64,000 nucleotides of DNA from Pandoraea oxalativorans (lineage in GTDB: Bacteria > Pseudomonadota > Gammaproteobacteria > Burkholderiales > Burkholderiaceae), in assembly GCF_000972785.3 (NCBI RefSeq), contig NZ_CP011253.3:1860001-1924000 (forward strand), given 5' to 3'. The position numbers were made by a program, and so were the translations under genes. The notes beneath the pieces were generated by a model. It did no database searches. It had not been told where the DNA came from and was given only the letters and a program-made list of their open reading frames with translations. Within the stretch, counting starts at the first letter, position 1. Each line of letters opens with the position of its first letter. Below are positions 1 through 8,236 of the stretch, piece after piece.

Positions 1-44
1 GAGACGCTGGCGCGATATGCGGTCGTCAAGACGCCAGCGGTCTC
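1..44. repeat. Imperfect inverted repeat at the window edge
   Basis: The first bases form a long dyad: gagacgctggcg at 1-12 pairs with cgccagcggtctc at 32-44, with one unpaired base. Stems like this often follow a gene end, but no T-run follows and the gene to the left is outside the window. The rest of 45-160 shows no convincing coding region. Confidence 0.4.
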
Positions 45-160
45 TTCCCGGCCGGCGAATAGTGACGATGAGGATTAAGTCCCCGGTTTACCCCGATACG
101 TGTATACCCCGGTCAACTTTTTCCGTTATCGGCCGTTTATACGGTTATGGCACGCAAGAG

Positions 161-387
161 GCCTGGGCTTCGGTATCGGTTCGCAACGTCGGGGGGCGTT
201 AGTGGGCGTCAGGGAGGAAGCAGTAAAACAATAGCGATGTGCTCACAATGCTCTGAAACGAGCAAGGGCAGGCCAAAACCACACGGGGAAGCTTGGAGAA
301 AATCCTTCGCCGCACAGACGGTAGCTTCGAACCACGGGGTTCGCGTTGAGCGAGTGCCCGGAACGTCAGCGTTCCGGGTATTTTTTT
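161..387 (+). ncRNA. ssrS: Candidate 6S-like structured RNA with intrinsic terminator
   Basis: No good ORF lies here, yet the stretch ends in a strong + strand terminator although no + strand gene precedes it. It can fold as a rod. An apical hairpin sits in the middle (TGCTC/GAGCA, 249-264). The arm cgcaacg near 182-188 can pair with cgttgagcg near 344-352, and GGGC near 165 with GCCC near 356. On the 3' arm is a perfect hairpin, CGAACC-ACGG-GGTTCG (about 328-343). E. coli 6S RNA has a comparable 3'-side hairpin (GAACC/GGUUC type) and a GUUCGCAA block near its 5' end; GTTCGCAA occurs here at about 179. 6S RNA sequesters sigma-70 RNA polymerase. The fold was done by eye and the ends are approximate; the family call is an inference, and another small RNA is possible. 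Confidence 0.4.
357..387 (+). terminator. Rho-independent terminator of the upstream RNA
   Basis: A perfect 9-bp stem (CCCGGAACG, 357-365, with CGTTCCGGG, 370-378) has a TCAG loop and is followed by TATTTTTTT. The T-run is on the + side, so it ends a + strand transcript, not the urea transporter on the - strand that stops at 386. Confidence 0.8.
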
Positions 388-1333
388 ATGCGCCGCCTGC
401 GCGTCGACCCGGCCGATCCCTGGCCGTCACACCCAGAACGATCCACACGGCCAGATTGAACGGCAACGTGAAGTACGGCCATCCGCGTGGCGTGAGCCAA
501 CTGCCCAGAATCACGCAAATCACGGCCGCGAGCGCGGCACCGGTGAGTCGCATTGTGAGGCGGCGTCCGAAAACGCCAAGACCCAGCGCGGCGAGGAAAG
601 CGTTGATGCCGACACCGCTCGCCTGAGCTGCCATTGACGGCCAGCGCGAAGCCAGCGTGACCAAAAGCACCCAGACGGTCACCCCGGTAGCCAGCGCCCA
701 CACGGTCGCGCGGGCATTCCAGAGCGCCAGCACGTACCAGGTCAGCAAACCCAGCACCAGCGGCGCAACGAAGACGACCTGTCCCACGGAGCAGAACACG
801 AAGCTCGGCGAGCCCATGTCGCAAGCGAGCGAACGTGTCCGTGGCGAGAGTTCGAGCCACGGCAACATGGCCCAGGAAAGGGCCATGACGGCCACGAACG
901 GCCCCGTCAGTGCCGGAAGTTCGCGTCGGACGAGGGCGGCCGTTGCCACGACGGTCAGGGCGACGCAAAGGGCCAGCCACGCGGCAAATATCGCGTCCGG
1001 CTGCCACAGGGCGCCAAAGGCGACCCCTGTCAGCGCGCCGTTGTAGCCAAACAACCCCGTGTGACGTTGCGCGTGCGGCAAGCGCATCGCGACGGCGACG
1101 CCGGATGCCGTGACGCTCGCGGCCAGTCCGGTCACGGCGGCAGCCGGATCCGAGAGGGTCAGCAGGGCCAGCAGCAGAGCACCGATACCGGCCGACGGGA
1201 TGAAATAGATTTGGGCGAAGTTGGCCATCGTTCCACGCAGTTCGCCCATCAACCCATGCGGTTGAGCAGTCGGCGAGGGCGTAGTCATCGAAGAAGGCGA
1301 TGCCGGAACGGATGGTGGATGAGACAGGGACAT
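386..1333 (-). CDS. Urea transporter, UT family
   Basis: Predicted polytopic inner-membrane channel of the urea transporter (UT/Yut) family, which lets urea cross down its gradient. About ten hydrophobic segments are visible. Family-like stretches are GIGALLLALL after the N-terminus, GLFGYNGALTG in the first half and YFTLPFNLAVW near the C-terminus. Length (about 315 aa from this start) fits bacterial members. I chose the ATG at 1333; in-frame ATGs at 1399 and 1288 are also possible and none has a strong ribosome-binding site. The homologous part begins about 27 residues inside. No urease genes lie nearby, so the usual functional partner is not visible here. Confidence 0.8.
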   Translation of the reverse strand: MSLSHPPSVPASPSSMTTPSPTAQPHGLMGELRGTMANFAQIYFIPSAGIGALLLALLTLSDPAAAVTGLAASVTASGVAVAMRLPHAQRHTGLFGYNGALTGVAFGALWQPDAIFAAWLALCVALTVVATAALVRRELPALTGPFVAVMALSWAMLPWLELSPRTRSLACDMGSPSFVFCSVGQVVFVAPLVLGLLTWYVLALWNARATVWALATGVTVWVLLVTLASRWPSMAAQASGVGINAFLAALGLGVFGRRLTMRLTGAALAAVICVILGSWLTPRGWPYFTLPFNLAVWIVLGVTARDRPGRRAGGA

Positions 1334-1550
1334 GAGGGTGACGATGGATCGGGCGAGTCGGATGACGAGCGCGTAATCGACCACTGTGCGTCGCGTCATA
1401 GCGGACAAGCGGACATAGCGCAGCGCTGAGCCTAGGGCGCGAGGTTACGCCGAACCCCGATATTCAGGTGCGTCAACGCCTTATAGTCGGTATTGCAGAT
1501 TTCAAGGGGCTGGGGCCGAGGGGCGTTTTGACCGTTGCCCGCCGAAATGC

Positions 1551-1581
1551 AAAAAGCCCGCGCTTGGCGGCGCGGGCTTTT
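1551..1581 (-). terminator. Bidirectional terminator after glnS
   Basis: The stem GCCCGCG/CGCGGGC has an 8-base loop (1563-1570), with A5 on one side and T4 on the other. Read on the - strand it gives a GC stem followed by TTTTT, 24 bases after the glnS stop. Confidence 0.8.
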
Positions 1582-1604
1582 GCGGACGACGGGGCAGGGC
1601 TGAC

Positions 1605-3323
1605 TTACTTGCCGCCGCCCTTGGCTGGCTTGACGGCCCAGCTGTCCTTGAGCGAGACGATACGGTTGAAGACCGGCTTGCCCGGGGCCGAATCGTGACG
1701 GTCGGCCACGAAATAACCGTGACGCTCGAACTGCACGCGATCGTCCGGTGCAAAGTTCAGCATGCCGGGTTCGACGTAGGCTTGCGTCACGCGCTTGGCG
1801 TTCGGGTTGAGGGCGTCGAGGAAGTTCTTTTCCCCGGCATCCGGATTCGGATCGAGGAACAGACGGTCGTAGATGCGCACTTCCGCCGCCAGCGCGTGCG
1901 ACGCGCTGACCCAGTGGATGTTGCCCTTGACCTTGTAGGTGTCTGCGCCCGGCGTACCCGAACGGCTGTCTTCGAAGTAGTTGCAATGCACGGCCGTGAC
2001 GTTGCCGTCGGCATCCGTATCGAAGCCCGTGCATTCCACGACGTAACCGTAGCGCAGGCGCACCTTGTTGCCCGGGAACAGACGGAAGAAGCCCTTGACC
2101 GGCTCTGCCTGGAAGTCCTCACGCTCGATCCACAGCTCGCGCGAGATGGGGAACGTGCGCATGCCGCGCTCCGGAAAGTGCGGGTGCACCGGGGCGTGGC
2201 AGTCTTCCTGCTTGCCTTCCGGATAGTTGTCGATGACGAGCTTGAGCGGATCGAGCACGGCCGTGGCGCGCGGGGCCTTCGGATCGAGGTCGTCGCGCAG
2301 GGCTTGCTCGAGGATGCTCATATCGATCCACGACGCCGATTTGGCCACGCCGATGCGATCGCAGAACAATTGCAGGCTCTCGGGCGTGAAGCCGCGGCGG
2401 CGCAGGCCGACAAGCGTCGGCATACGCGGATCGTCCCAGCCGTCGACGTATTTTTCGTCGACCAGTTGACGCAGCTTGCGCTTGCTCGTGATGGCGTACG
2501 TCAGTTGCAGGCGGGCGAATTCGATCTGCTGCGGCGTCGGACGCGAGAACATGCCTGCATCGGCCAGCTCACCGAGCACCCAGTCATAGAACGGACGCTG
2601 ATCTTCGAACTCCAGCGTACAGAGACTGTGCGTGATGTTCTCGATGGCGTCTTCGAGCGGGTGGGCGAACGTGTACATCGGGTAGATGCACCACGCGTCG
2701 CCCGTGCGGTGGTGATGCGCGTGGCGGATCCGGTAGATGGCCGGATCGCGCAGGTTGATGTTCGGCGACGCCATGTCGATCTTCGCGCGCAGCACGTGCG
2801 TGCCGTCGGCGAATTCGCCCGCGCGCATGCGACGGAACAGGTCCAGGTTTTCCTCGACGGTGCGATTGCGGAACGGCGAATCCTTACCCGGCTCCACGAG
2901 CGTGCCGCGGTTGGCGCGCATGTCGTCGGCGCTTTGGCTGTCGACGTAAGCGCTGCCACGCTGGATCAGGATCTCGGCCGCCTGATAAAGCTGCTCGAAG
3001 TAGTCGCTGGCGAAATACAGATGTTCCTTCTGCGGCGTCTCGTAGTTGAAACCGAGCCACTTGACCATATCGATGATCGAGTCGACGTATTCGGTCTCTT
3101 CCTTCTCGGGATTGGTGTCGTCAAAGCGCAGATGGCACACGCCACCGTAATCACGCGCCATGCCGAAGTTCACGCAGATAGCCTTGGCGTGACCGATGTG
3201 CAGATAGCCGTTGGGCTCCGGCGGGAAGCGCGTTTCCACGCGCTGGCCCCATTTGCCCGAGCGATTGTCTTCGTCGATGATGTTGCGGATGAAATTGGAT
3301 GCCGCGTTCAGCTCTGTGCTCAT
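1605..3323 (-). CDS. glnS: Glutaminyl-tRNA synthetase
   Basis: Class I cytosolic synthetase that charges tRNA-Gln with glutamine. The signature region PEPNGYLHIGHAKA (HIGH box) is near residue 35. The KMSKS-equivalent SKRKLRQLV and the downstream GWDDPRMPTL are near residue 270. The C-terminal half is the anticodon-binding beta-barrel region. Length 572 aa is typical (E. coli about 554). The ATG at 3323 was chosen because the family starts there and GGACAGG precedes it; the longer open frame upstream has no homology-like sequence. Single gene, closed by the terminator at 1551-1581. Confidence 0.97.
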   Translation of the reverse strand: MSTELNAASNFIRNIIDEDNRSGKWGQRVETRFPPEPNGYLHIGHAKAICVNFGMARDYGGVCHLRFDDTNPEKEETEYVDSIIDMVKWLGFNYETPQKEHLYFASDYFEQLYQAAEILIQRGSAYVDSQSADDMRANRGTLVEPGKDSPFRNRTVEENLDLFRRMRAGEFADGTHVLRAKIDMASPNINLRDPAIYRIRHAHHHRTGDAWCIYPMYTFAHPLEDAIENITHSLCTLEFEDQRPFYDWVLGELADAGMFSRPTPQQIEFARLQLTYAITSKRKLRQLVDEKYVDGWDDPRMPTLVGLRRRGFTPESLQLFCDRIGVAKSASWIDMSILEQALRDDLDPKAPRATAVLDPLKLVIDNYPEGKQEDCHAPVHPHFPERGMRTFPISRELWIEREDFQAEPVKGFFRLFPGNKVRLRYGYVVECTGFDTDADGNVTAVHCNYFEDSRSGTPGADTYKVKGNIHWVSASHALAAEVRIYDRLFLDPNPDAGEKNFLDALNPNAKRVTQAYVEPGMLNFAPDDRVQFERHGYFVADRHDSAPGKPVFNRIVSLKDSWAVKPAKGGGK

Positions 3324-3473
3324 GCCTGTCCAGTGTTCGGAGTTTGGCGAATATTCTACCGTACCGCATTGCACCACGGGCGAGCGTCTGATCGGGCGTC
3401 GACGCAACATCACCCCGTGATGCCGGACGTCGTGGTTCACAGTCGATGGATCCGGGACCGCCCGGGGCCCCGA

Positions 3474-3674
3474 TCAGGTTGTCTGCACCGAGGTGCGCTG
3501 GATCGGCCAACTGGCGTAAGACAGAAGCCACAGAGAGACGACGTTGACGACCGGAATGAACGCCAGCACTGTGAACCAGGGGGAGAAGCCGAGCCGGGTG
3601 AGAATCCGCCATACGGGAAAGCCGATGAGCACGATGCTGGCGAGCAGAGCAAGCAAACCTGACGAGTTAGCCAT
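3474..3674 (-). CDS. Small two-segment membrane protein
   Basis: A 66-residue protein with two hydrophobic helices: LLALLASIVLIGFPVW (about residues 7-22) and WFTVLAFIPVVNVVSLW (about 32-48). FIPVVNVV followed by a polar tail resembles short inner-membrane proteins of unknown function. The ATG at 3674 is supported by GGGAG eight bases upstream. It lies upstream of glnS in the same orientation, about 150 bp away. Function not recognised. Confidence 0.6.
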   Translation of the reverse strand: MANSSGLLALLASIVLIGFPVWRILTRLGFSPWFTVLAFIPVVNVVSLWLLSYASWPIQRTSVQTT

Positions 3675-3849
3675 GAGATGTCTCCCGAAGCGCCCCACCC
3701 ATTGCAGGGCGTACCGGCAAGTATAGGCAGACGGGCGGAGGGCTTTGCCCGGCTTCCCAACGGTTCCCGGATTGTGTCCTATCCTGAAAACACTGCCGGT
3801 CGCACCGGTGGGGCCAGTCGTGCTTTGGTCCCCCTCAAGGGAGGAAGTC

Positions 3850-4365
3850 ATGGAACTGCATCTCAGCTCGCATCGCTATACGCACCGCTCGCCGGACTGG
3901 GCGGCCGCCGCCGTCGCCGGCTTCGTCGCCTGCGCTTTCTTTTCTGCCGTCGAAATGCTCATGGTGCTGCTCGTCTCGGGGCAGAGCCCGTGGGTGCCGC
4001 CCCGCATGGTGGCCGCCATCGTACTTGGCCCCGGCATCCTGTCGCAGCCCGCGACGTTCGATGTGTCGATCGTGGCGATGGCGCTGATGGTGCATGCGGC
4101 CATCGGTGTCGTGCTCGGCGTGGTTCTCGGGGCCATCATCGCGCCGTTCCGACTGGACTCGGATGTCGTTACGGTGTCGGTTGCCGGTGGCGTCTTCGGG
4201 CTGATCGTGTACGTCGTCAATTTCTACGTCATGACGCAGATGTTCCCGTGGTTCACCGAGTCGCGTGGCTGGACGATGCTGGCGGGACACATCATCTTCG
4301 GTGCTTTCGCGGGCTACATGTACTGGGTGCTGCGTCAGATGGAGGAGCGGGCGGAGACCGCCTGA
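3850..4365 (+). CDS. Conserved membrane protein, four predicted helices
   Basis: A 171-residue polytopic membrane protein of unknown function. Hydrophobic segments lie around residues 17-42, 57-75, 79-97 and 115-137, with a last one near 145-160 before the charged tail RQMEERAETA. The start is well supported: AAGGGAGGAAGTC directly precedes the ATG. A 9-bp perfect hairpin (4380-4401) follows the stop, lacks a T-run, and may be a weak terminator. Glycine-rich helices suggest a small integral membrane protein; I do not assign a transport function. Confidence 0.65.
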   Translation: MELHLSSHRYTHRSPDWAAAAVAGFVACAFFSAVEMLMVLLVSGQSPWVPPRMVAAIVLGPGILSQPATFDVSIVAMALMVHAAIGVVLGVVLGAIIAPFRLDSDVVTVSVAGGVFGLIVYVVNFYVMTQMFPWFTESRGWTMLAGHIIFGAFAGYMYWVLRQMEERAETA

Positions 4366-4985
4366 AAGCCTCATGAAATGTCCCGCAAACTCTTGCGGGA
4401 CGGGGCAGTGACCTGGCCGGTGGAAGCCCGCGCGTCGAGCCGTCGGCCGGTCGATATGTCGGGTGAACGCACTTTGGTGCAAATAACAGATTTTTCTGTT
4501 ATGATGCCTTAACTGCATCCATGCGTCCGTCATCTTCGGATGTGCTGAAGGCAGTCTTCCGTGGCATGAAGCGCCCGGCAGGTGTTTCACCCGCCCGGTA
4601 CCCTCAGCCCACGTGTGGCACGAAAATCACTACAGATGTGTCGCACGCTGTGCCGACACATGTCACCTTGAACGCTTAAACGTTCACGCCGCCGTTACGA
4701 CAAAACGGCTGGCCATCGATCCCCGAAACAGGAAGTCGTACGGAACACCCGAATTGCGCCTTGCGTGCGCATGACGGAACGCACCCGGTTTTTTGCCGTA
4801 TGCGACGTCCAGCAGCGTCATCTGTCGTATGTCAGTCATGCTTATGTCGCATTACCGTCATATTGGGCAGATAGGCTGCGTGCACTTCACGGAAACATTT
4901 GTGCGAAATTGCACTCTCATCACCGTAAGCCGATTCGAGAGGGATAGTTATTAGTCAAATTTTTTGCAGTAAAGAAGGATACAAA
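4366..4985. other. Gene-free, hairpin-rich stretch
   Basis: About 620 bases without a convincing gene. It holds four stem-loops: GTCCCGCAA/TTGCGGGAC (4380-4401); the perfect palindrome ATAACAGA-TTTT-TCTGTTAT (about 4486-4505) just before a TATGAT box; ATGTGTCG/CGACACAT (4636-4661), whose loop pairs further as CAC/GTG; and GAACG/CGTTC (near 4670-4685). The part after 4600 is less GC-rich than its neighbours and may be a long leader of the small gene at 4986 or an unrecognised RNA. Confidence 0.4.
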
Positions 4986-5219
4986 ATGAAAACATCGCAA
5001 TACCAAGAATTCCAGTACAGCGTCCATGCAGTCGAGCGAGACAACGCCCGTTGGGACGCGTTCTACGAGATTCACCGCCCGACACAGCGCGGCATGGAAA
5101 AAGTGGGTGCCTATCAGGTTCAGAGCGCCTACGGTTTTGCCACGCAAGGTAACGCCCTCGACGACGCCGAGCGCAACGCCCGTGCCGATATCGAACAGGG
5201 CATCGTCTACTACCAGTAA
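4986..5219 (+). CDS. Small conserved-looking hypothetical protein
   Basis: A 77-residue acidic, soluble protein with no signal peptide or membrane segment. GAAGGA seven to ten bases before the ATG is a good ribosome-binding site. The sequence is well ordered (YQEFQYSVHAVER near the start, a QVQSAYGFATQG block, and a C-terminal helix ending in DIEQGIVYYQ) with normal codon use, so it looks like a real gene. Function not recognised. It stands alone after a long gene-free stretch, which suggests its own promoter. Confidence 0.6.
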   Translation: MKTSQYQEFQYSVHAVERDNARWDAFYEIHRPTQRGMEKVGAYQVQSAYGFATQGNALDDAERNARADIEQGIVYYQ

Positions 5220-5371
5220 GGTCGACGGCCGCTTGCGCATTACCTCGTCCCGATTTTTCCCGGTTTTTCCCGCTTCTTTCCCCCATATCTGATGTGCGCG
5301 ATGCTGGCATCGTCGCTTTGCGACGGTGCTATAGTCCGGCCTTTCGCACTGCAATGGCTGGAGAGTCGGTA

Positions 5372-5851
5372 ATGGAATGGATGTGCAAGTCGTTCGATGA
5401 GCTGGGCAGCGCGCTGCTTTACCGAATCCTCGCCGCGCGCAACGCAGTATTCGTGGTCGAGCAGCAGTGCCCGTATCAGGACATCGACGGTCGCGATCCG
5501 TACAGCCTGCATCTGGTCGGGCAAGTGCGCGACAGCGCGAACCCGGCAAGCGACCCGCGAATCGCCGCGTATTTGCGACTTCTGCCGCCCGGGTTGGCCT
5601 ACGACGAAGCGTCGATCGGACGCGTGATCACCGCCGCTTCGCATCGCGGCACCGGTCTGGGCCGCGAATTGCTGGCGCGGGCGGTGGCCATTGCCGAAGC
5701 GCAATGGCCGAGCGCTGCCGTGCGCATCGGCGCGCAGGCGCATCTCGAGGTGTTTTATGGCGGGTTCGGCTTCGTCAAGGCGAGTGAGCCGTATGACGAA
5801 GACGGCATCATGCACATCGAAATGGTACGCCCCGCAGTGCAGCCGCAATAG
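5372..5851 (+). CDS. GNAT acetyltransferase, ElaA-like
   Basis: Predicted acyl-CoA N-acyltransferase of the ElaA branch of the GNAT fold. Near the N-terminus is RNAVFVVEQQCPYQDIDGRD, the usual ElaA signature. The acetyl-CoA-binding loop is RGTGLGREL (about residue 93), and the C-terminal strand has YGGFGFVKASEPYDEDGIMH. Length 159 aa matches the family (about 150). The ATG at 5372 follows GGAGAGTCGGTA; an ATG six codons earlier (5354) is an alternative. Acceptor substrate unknown. Confidence 0.85.
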   Translation: MEWMCKSFDELGSALLYRILAARNAVFVVEQQCPYQDIDGRDPYSLHLVGQVRDSANPASDPRIAAYLRLLPPGLAYDEASIGRVITAASHRGTGLGRELLARAVAIAEAQWPSAAVRIGAQAHLEVFYGGFGFVKASEPYDEDGIMHIEMVRPAVQPQ

Positions 5852-5985
5852 CGACCGACAGCGCGTTTGCGGATCGCGCAATCGCACGATCGCACGCTGA
5901 GCGAAGCAGCAAAATGCAATATCGGCCGGGCCATCGCGCTCGGCACTACAATATCTCCCATCGTAGTTCACGCGCTTCCCGACAC

Positions 5986-7917
5986 ATGGCCTTGTATTCC
6001 ATCACCGGCGCCCAATTGGCGTTCGGCCACCTGGCATTGCTCGACAATGCCGATTTTTCACTCGAAGCCGGTGAGCGCGTCGGGCTTATCGGGCGCAATG
6101 GCGCCGGCAAGTCCTCGCTGCTCAAGATCGTGGCGGGCATTACCGCGCCGGACGACGGCCTGGTCGCCCGTCAGGCCGGTTTGCACACCGTCTACGTGCA
6201 ACAGGAGCCCGAGTTCGATCCCGAGCAGTCCGTGTTCGATGCCGTGGCGCTCGGCCTCGGCGAGTCGCACGTGTTGCTCTCCGAGTACGACCGCACCGCA
6301 GAAGCGTTGTCGGTGGCGCCGGAAGGCGCGGAACACGACGCGCTGCTTGCCCGCCTGAACAGCTTGCAATCGTCGTTGGATGCAGCCGACGCATGGCAAC
6401 TGAAGACTCGCGTGGAGACGACGATCGCGCAGCTCGGACTCGACGGCCACGCACGTGTGGGGGCGCTGTCCGGCGGGATGCAAAAACGCGTCTCGCTCGC
6501 GCAGGCATGGGTTGCCAAACCCGACGTGCTGCTGCTCGACGAACCGACCAACCACCTCGATTTCGACGCCATCCGCTGGCTCGAAGAATTGCTCATCGGC
6601 TATCGCGGCGCGTTGCTGTTCATCACCCACGATCGGAGCTTCCTCGACCGCGTGGCCACCCGCATCGTCGAGCTCGATCGCGGACGTCTGCTGTCCTATC
6701 CCGGTAACTTCACGCAGTATCAGGAACGCAAGGCCGAACAGCTTGAAATCGAGCGCGTGGAGAATGCGAAGTTCGACAAGCTGCTCGCGCAGGAAGAGGT
6801 GTGGATCCGCAAGGGTGTCGAGGCTCGCCGCACACGCAGCGTGTCACGCATCGAGCGTCTGAAGACGATGCGCAACGAGCGGGCAGAACGTCGTGAGCAG
6901 CAGGGTAACGTGCGCATGGACGTGGCGCAGGCCGAGAAGTCCGGCAAGATCGTGGCCGAACTCACCAACGTGACGAAGGCGTACGGCGGACGCACTATCG
7001 TGCGTGACTTCTCGGCGACGCTCATGCGCGGCGACAAGGTTGGCCTGGTCGGCCCGAACGGCGTGGGCAAGACGACGATGCTCAAGTTGATCCTCGGCGA
7101 GATCACGCCGGACAGCGGTCAGATTCGCGTCGGCACAAACCTCCAGGTCGCGTACTTCGATCAGATGCGCGCGCAGCTCGATCCCGAACGCAGCCTGCTC
7201 GACACCATCAGCCCGGGCAGCGACTGGATCGAAATCAATGGCGCGCGCAAGCACGTGATGAGCTATCTCGGCGACTTCCTTTTCTCGCCCGAGCGCGCGC
7301 GCTCTCCGGTGAAATCGCTTTCGGGCGGTGAGCGTAATCGTCTGTTGCTGGCCCGTCTGTTTGCGCGTCCGGCCAATGTGCTGGTGCTTGACGAACCGAC
7401 CAACGACCTCGACATCCCGACACTCGAACTGCTCGAAGAACTGCTGGAGGAATATACCGGTACCGTGTTCCTCGTGAGCCACGACCGGACGTTCCTCGAC
7501 AACGTGGTGACGTCGGTGATTGCGGCCGAAGGCGACGGCTACTGGCGCGAGTACGTGGGCGGTTTCACCGACTGGCAAGTGCAGAGCGAACGCTCGGCGG
7601 CGCTCGCTGCGCAGCGTGCGCCAGTGGACGACTCACCGAAGGAATCGGCGGCAGCGCCCAAGCGCGGCACGAACCGCACCGTCAAGCTCAGCTACAAAGA
7701 GCAGCGTGAACTGGACGGATTGCCGGAGCGCATTGCCGCGCTCGAAAACGAGCAGAAGGACGCGGCAGCGAAGATCGAAGACGGGTCGATCTTTGTGAAA
7801 GATCCGGCTGCGGGTGCGGCGCTGTCCGAACGTTTCGAAGCGATTGAACTGGAATTGCTCGAAGCGCTCGAACGCTGGGAAGTGCTTGAAGCCAAGCAGC
7901 GCGGCGAGAACGCGTGA
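5986..7917 (+). CDS. uup: ABC-F family ATPase Uup
   Basis: Cytosolic protein with two ABC ATPase domains and no membrane domain. Walker A is GRNGAGKSS (about residue 36) and GPNGVGKTT (about 360). ABC signatures are LSGGMQKR and LSGGERNR, each followed by a Walker B LLLDEPTNHLD or LVLDEPTNDLD. A charged linker with ERRE-type repeats joins the domains. The C-terminus has the coiled-coil extension typical of Uup (KEQRELDGLPERIAALE onwards), which separates it from EttA, YheS and YbiT. Uup is linked to ribosome function and to precise transposon excision. 643 aa. No clear ribosome-binding site precedes the ATG. Confidence 0.93.
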   Translation: MALYSITGAQLAFGHLALLDNADFSLEAGERVGLIGRNGAGKSSLLKIVAGITAPDDGLVARQAGLHTVYVQQEPEFDPEQSVFDAVALGLGESHVLLSEYDRTAEALSVAPEGAEHDALLARLNSLQSSLDAADAWQLKTRVETTIAQLGLDGHARVGALSGGMQKRVSLAQAWVAKPDVLLLDEPTNHLDFDAIRWLEELLIGYRGALLFITHDRSFLDRVATRIVELDRGRLLSYPGNFTQYQERKAEQLEIERVENAKFDKLLAQEEVWIRKGVEARRTRSVSRIERLKTMRNERAERREQQGNVRMDVAQAEKSGKIVAELTNVTKAYGGRTIVRDFSATLMRGDKVGLVGPNGVGKTTMLKLILGEITPDSGQIRVGTNLQVAYFDQMRAQLDPERSLLDTISPGSDWIEINGARKHVMSYLGDFLFSPERARSPVKSLSGGERNRLLLARLFARPANVLVLDEPTNDLDIPTLELLEELLEEYTGTVFLVSHDRTFLDNVVTSVIAAEGDGYWREYVGGFTDWQVQSERSAALAAQRAPVDDSPKESAAAPKRGTNRTVKLSYKEQRELDGLPERIAALENEQKDAAAKIEDGSIFVKDPAAGAALSERFEAIELELLEALERWEVLEAKQRGENA

Positions 7918-7953
7918 GCACGTGAGCACGCTTGCGTCGTAACAACGTCGTTG

Positions 7954-7977
7954 GCGGCCGGTTTTCCGGCCGCGTTT
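7954..7977 (+). terminator. Terminator after uup
   Basis: Perfect 8-bp stem GCGGCCGG/CCGGCCGC with a TTTT loop, followed by GTTTCATT; 36 bases after the uup stop. Confidence 0.65.
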
Positions 7978-8183
7978 CATTGGGCCGATGGTCCATGTCA
8001 TTCGAGTGCAGTGCGAGTGACAGTACAATAGGCCGCGATTCATCGGGCGCCATGGCCCCGCCGTTGTCGGCAGGCATCGTGCGCACCCGAAGTGCCATTC
8101 GAAGTGCCCATTATGTGGGCGCCGCAACACAAGTCGTTGATCCGGCGTCACTTTTGTCATGTGTTAATGGGTTTTCCCCGTGG

Positions 8184-8206
8184 TTGTCCACAGGAAATGT
8201 GGATAA
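8184..8206. promoter_or_regulatory. Inverted pair of DnaA boxes upstream of parE
   Basis: TTGTCCACA (8184-8192, one change from the consensus) faces TGTGGATAA (8198-8206), the exact reverse complement of the DnaA box TTATCCACA. They are five bases apart and 31 bases before the parE start. The rest of 7978-8236 shows no gene. The match is seen directly; binding is an inference. Confidence 0.6.
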
Positions 8207-8236
8207 GCGCGCGTCGTGCCCTAATTTAGTCACGCT

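Noticed and set aside
208..223. Similarity to the SRP RNA core (GTCAGG...GGAAGCAG)
   Set aside because: The GGAA tetraloop with its closing stem is not formed; the bases between are missing. The rod-like fold favours another RNA type.
1695..3662. Long + strand open frame (655 codons) opposite glnS
   Set aside because: It is the antisense of glnS; at about 63% GC the third-position bias leaves long open frames opposite real genes. No family-like sequence or ribosome-binding site.
4765..4947. 60-codon frame between the membrane protein and the 77-aa gene
   Set aside because: No ribosome-binding site, mixed composition, overlaps hairpins; looks like chance.
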